Assembly: GCF_006149045.1 (NCBI RefSeq)
Contig: NZ_VBSN01000071.1
Span: 1-64,000 of the forward strand
Direction of reading: 5' to 3'
Length of the DNA stretch: 64,000 nt
Source of the DNA: Dyadobacter flavalbus
GTDB lineage: Bacteria; Bacteroidota; Bacteroidia; Cytophagales; Spirosomataceae
Shown here: positions 62,001 through 64,000 of the stretch, one piece after another
Layout of the letters: each line of letters opens with the position of its first letter
Numbering within the stretch: position 1 is the first letter of the stretch
Program-made: the position numbers and the translations under genes
Notes under the pieces: model-generated
Seen by the model: the letters and a program-made list of their open reading frames with translations, nothing else
Databases searched by the model: none
Told to the model about the DNA's origin: nothing

Positions 62001-62031
62001 CAAAGGTAGGAGTGTTTTTTGTTATTGTCAA
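62001..62031 (-). promoter_or_regulatory. Promoter of the tetR-efflux operon
   Basis: On the minus strand TTG (62031-62029, within TTGAC), 20 nt, then TACCTTTG (62008-62001). This matches the Bacteroidota TTG-N17..23-TAnnTTTG pattern exactly. Transcription would start inside or just after operator 2. Confidence 0.75.
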
Positions 62032-62130
62032 GCAATATTGCCATAAATTATCTTGCTGTTGGAATGCTGAGGAGTCGCAGCAAAAATTTTATGATAGTCA
62101 TGATTTTATTTTTGGATTAATATAAATTTC

Positions 62131-62990
62131 AACCAGCCGCAGAGCGGCTTCCTGTTTATAGAAGTATGAAGCGTTTTTGCATGGATTGGCCCCGGCGGGG
62201 CCTTCTTTGTCCATCGCTTTTCCCATGAAGGCTCCTCCGGAGCCAGCAAATTACATGGCTTTGAACATTCTACAAACAGGTTGCTCCTTCGGAGCCATTG
62301 CATTACGCATGTTTTTAATCAGCCGCAGAGCGGCTTCCTGTTTGTAGCAAGGATAAAGCGTTTTGCATGGATTGGCCCCGGCGGGGCCTTCTTTGTCCAT
62401 CGCTTTTCCCATGAAGGCTCCTCCGGAGCCAGCACATTACATGGCTTTGAACTTTCTACAAACAGATTGCTCCTCCGGAGCGATTGCATTACGCATGTTT
62501 TGAACCAGCCGCAGAGCGGCTTCCTGTTTATAGAAGTATGAAGCGTTTTAGGAGGGATTGGCCCCGGCGGGGCCTCCTTTGTCAATCGCTTTTCCCATGA
62601 AGGCTCCTCCGGAGCCAGCAAATTACATGGCTTTGAACATTCTACAAACAGATTGCTCCTCCGGAGCGATTGCATTACGCATGTTTTGAACCAGCCGCAG
62701 AGCGGCTTCCTGTTTATAGCAAGGATTACGCGTTTTTATAAGAAATGGCCCCGGCGGGGCCTCCTTTGTCAATCGCTTTTCCCATGAAGGCTCCTCCGGA
62801 GCCAAAAAAAACATGGTTTTGAACTTTCTACAAACAGGTTGCTCCTCCGGAGCGATTGCATTACGCATGTTTTGAACCAGCCGCAGCGCGGCTCCCTGTT
62901 TGTAGCAAGAATAAAGCGTTTTGCAGGAATTGGCCCCGGCGGGGCCTCCTTTGTCCATCGCTTTTCCCAGAAGGCTCCTCCTGAAATTTT
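62131..62990. repeat. Tandem array of a 184-186-bp hairpin-rich unit, about 4.6 copies
   Basis: The landmark AGCCGCAG starts at 62137, 62321, 62507, 62693 and 62879, giving periods of 184, 186, 186 and 186 bp; the last copy is cut near 62987. Each unit carries four GC-rich palindromes in fixed order: GCCGC-AGA-GCGGC, a GGCCCC/GGGGCC palindrome, GGCTCC-TCC-GGAGCC and GCTCC-TCC-GGAGC, joined by conserved linkers such as CTGTTTATAG/CTGTTTGTAG and TTCTACAAACAG. No gene can be believed here: overlapping minus- and plus-strand frames are byproducts of the stop-poor repeats. The unit looks like a compound REP/BIME-type element that multiplied in tandem. Confidence 0.9.
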
Positions 62991-63005
62991 GATGCTGTTT
63001 TTCAA

Positions 63006-63038
63006 TTTCGGGAATTTAACGGGTCCTTTTTACATTTG
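63006..63038 (+). promoter_or_regulatory. Candidate promoter of the downstream AraC gene
   Basis: TTTC (63006-63009), 21 nt, then TACATTTG (63031-63038), an exact TAnnTTTG; the -33 element has one mismatch. The start codon is 19 bp after the box. Confidence 0.45.
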
Positions 63039-63057
63039 ATTCAGCAAATATTAAGAT

Positions 63058-63936
63058 ATGCAGGATACTTACGGCTTACTGGAGAAAATTAAACACCATG
63101 ACAAACTGTCGATTGCGGTGAATGAAAATTGTGCGGTTGCCTTACCGGAAGATGTTCTTGTAAAGCTGTTTAACCCGCATAAACTTTCTTTTTATTACCT
63201 GATGTATGTGGATCAGGGTTCTGTAACCAGTAAAGTTGATTTAAAGGACATTACTGTTACCAACGGGCAACTGGTTTTTGGCTTGCCCAATCAAATCTTT
63301 ACAAATACCTATTTTAATCCGGACGATCAGCATTATACCGTTTCTTTTGACGAAAATACGCTGGCGCTGCTTCCGCATTCCTATTCGTTCCTGGTCAATC
63401 CGTTTGGTTCCAATACAATCACATTTGACCCGGAATCCAGAAGCCGGGTCAAAGCTGTTTTTTCTATGTTGTTCAGATTGCTGCATTCGCCGGGGAAACA
63501 AAAGCATGCGGACATTATTCTGGCCCATTTGCATACGCTGCTGACCGAGCTTAACAGCGCCTACTTTCAGCACGGAAATCCGGAGATTTTTCCAAGTCCC
63601 AAATTATCCAAATATGTTGCGTTTAAACTAGCCGTCGAATCGCACCTGACCGAGCAGCAGGATGTGAACAGCATTGCCGAAAAGCTTGCCATGACTACGA
63701 GCAACCTTTACAGTGTCGTAAAAGCGTGTTCGGGCTATTCACCAAAGGAATGGATTACAAACCGGCTTATGCAGGAGGCGCAGCGGAAGCTGCATTACAC
63801 TTCAATTTCCGTAAAAGAACTGGCGTACGATCTGGGTTTCAATGATCCTGATTATTTTTCAAGACTGTTCAAAAGAAGTACAGGCAAGAGCGTGAGCACC
63901 TTTCTAGAGGATTCTCGCGATTTGTCCAGCAAGTAA
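63058..63936 (+). CDS. AraC-family transcriptional regulator
   Basis: A 292-residue regulator. The N-terminal domain (about 1-180) is a cupin-like sensor with SFYYLMYVDQGSV and SFDENTLALLPHSYSFLVNPFGSN. The C-terminal AraC double helix-turn-helix (about 190-285) shows DVNSIAEKLAMTTSNLYSVVKACSGYSPKEWITNRLMQEAQRKL and SVKELAYDLGFNDPDYFSRLFKRSTGKSVSTF. Its target is unknown; a gene begins right after its stop. Confidence 0.93.
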   Translation: MQDTYGLLEKIKHHDKLSIAVNENCAVALPEDVLVKLFNPHKLSFYYLMYVDQGSVTSKVDLKDITVTNGQLVFGLPNQIFTNTYFNPDDQHYTVSFDENTLALLPHSYSFLVNPFGSNTITFDPESRSRVKAVFSMLFRLLHSPGKQKHADIILAHLHTLLTELNSAYFQHGNPEIFPSPKLSKYVAFKLAVESHLTEQQDVNSIAEKLAMTTSNLYSVVKACSGYSPKEWITNRLMQEAQRKLHYTSISVKELAYDLGFNDPDYFSRLFKRSTGKSVSTFLEDSRDLSSK

Positions 63937-63937
63937 A

Positions 63938-64000
63938 ATGATTCGTCCATTCCGGCTTTTTTTGCAGCTGCTACTTTTGATGCATCATTTAAAAACATTG
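63938..64000 (+). CDS. Start of a further gene, cut by the window edge
   Basis: An ATG at 63938, 1 bp after the AraC stop, opens 21 codons to the edge: a basic pair of arginines followed by a hydrophobic run, then MHHLKTL. It looks like the start of a signal peptide, but too little is visible to be sure. Confidence 0.4.
   Translation, partial: MIRPFRLFLQLLLLMHHLKTL

Noticed and set aside
61971..62003. TTG start for the TetR gene giving 11 extra residues
   Set aside because: It would place operator 2 inside the coding region and put the start codon in the -7 box.
62131..62990. CRISPR array
   Set aside because: Repeat units are about 185 bp with no unique spacers of fixed length, and no cas gene is near.
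62106..63005. Several frames of 65-118 codons in the hairpin array, repeating peptides such as LRRSNLF and APEEPSWEKR
   Set aside because: They occur on both strands with overlapping coordinates and follow the repeat period. They are translations of stop-poor tandem repeats, not proteins.

Overview
The window looks like chromosomal DNA of a free-living Bacteroidota, most likely order Cytophagales and close to Dyadobacter or Spirosoma (inference). The signs are: hmu heme uptake with HmuY lipoproteins, a DUF4249 lipoprotein, TAnnTTTG-type promoters, weak Shine-Dalgarno sites, many AraC-type regulators, sulfatases, lyases and TonB-linked genes, and GC-rich interspersed palindromes. I see no tRNA, rRNA, CRISPR array, prophage or intact insertion sequence.

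Layout. 1-3580 (minus): the N-terminal 1193 residues of a giant modular secreted protein (malectin-like, Ig-like, concanavalin-like and cadherin domains); its 3' end lies outside the window. 4374-7407: a GH15 glucoamylase/trehalase-type enzyme and transaldolase. 7619-8843: three small unknown genes with a 24-bp perfect palindrome and two copies of a dispersed repeat. 9459-16163: a signalling block with a membrane histidine kinase, a stand-alone receiver, a receiver-adenylate cyclase and an HD protein, facing a convergent 1082-residue NTT/MFS-like transporter fused to HEAT repeats and a cyclic-nucleotide-binding domain. The parts suggest a phosphorelay-to-cAMP-to-membrane circuit. 16365-19076: a small Tat protein and a heparin-lyase-I-like protein. 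19704-21233: an OmpA-like protein and a PRC-barrel/DUF2382 protein. 21309-23947 (minus): a class B1 metallo-beta-lactamase lipoprotein, an SDR oxidoreductase and an AraC regulator.

24636-33104: a complete heme uptake operon (TonB receptor, two HmuY-like proteins, a small Cys-rich protein, binding protein, permease, ATPase, heme-degrading factor) with a recognisable promoter, a duplicated putative operator and a terminator. 33178-34627: an ArsR-type regulator with its operator, and an Old Yellow Enzyme. 34906-38199 (minus): two sulfatases. 38563-42440: a polyhydroxyalkanoate operon, phaE-phaC (class III)-hydrolase-phaB. 42558-45065 (minus): a Tat-exported phospholipase C. 45369-49806 (minus): a glycosyltransferase, an LpxH-like phosphoesterase, a GH1 beta-glucosidase and a CDF cation transporter. 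50651-54990: a small gene, a deacetylase-family protein, a small secreted protein, an esterase and a DUF4249 lipoprotein.

55229-62031 (minus): a TetR-controlled RND efflux operon. A TAnnTTTG promoter and two matching operators (CTAAC-N3-GTTAG) can be read directly, and a 131-bp MITE-like element sits between the adaptor and pump genes. 62131-62990: an array of about 4.6 copies of a 184-186-bp unit, each unit a string of four GC-rich hairpins; ORFs in it are artefacts. 63058-64000: an AraC regulator and the first codons of a further gene.

Most notable are the cAMP circuit, the PHA operon, the B1 metallo-beta-lactamase, the REP-like array and the efflux operon with its readable control sites. 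All functions are assigned by reading motifs; no database search was possible.
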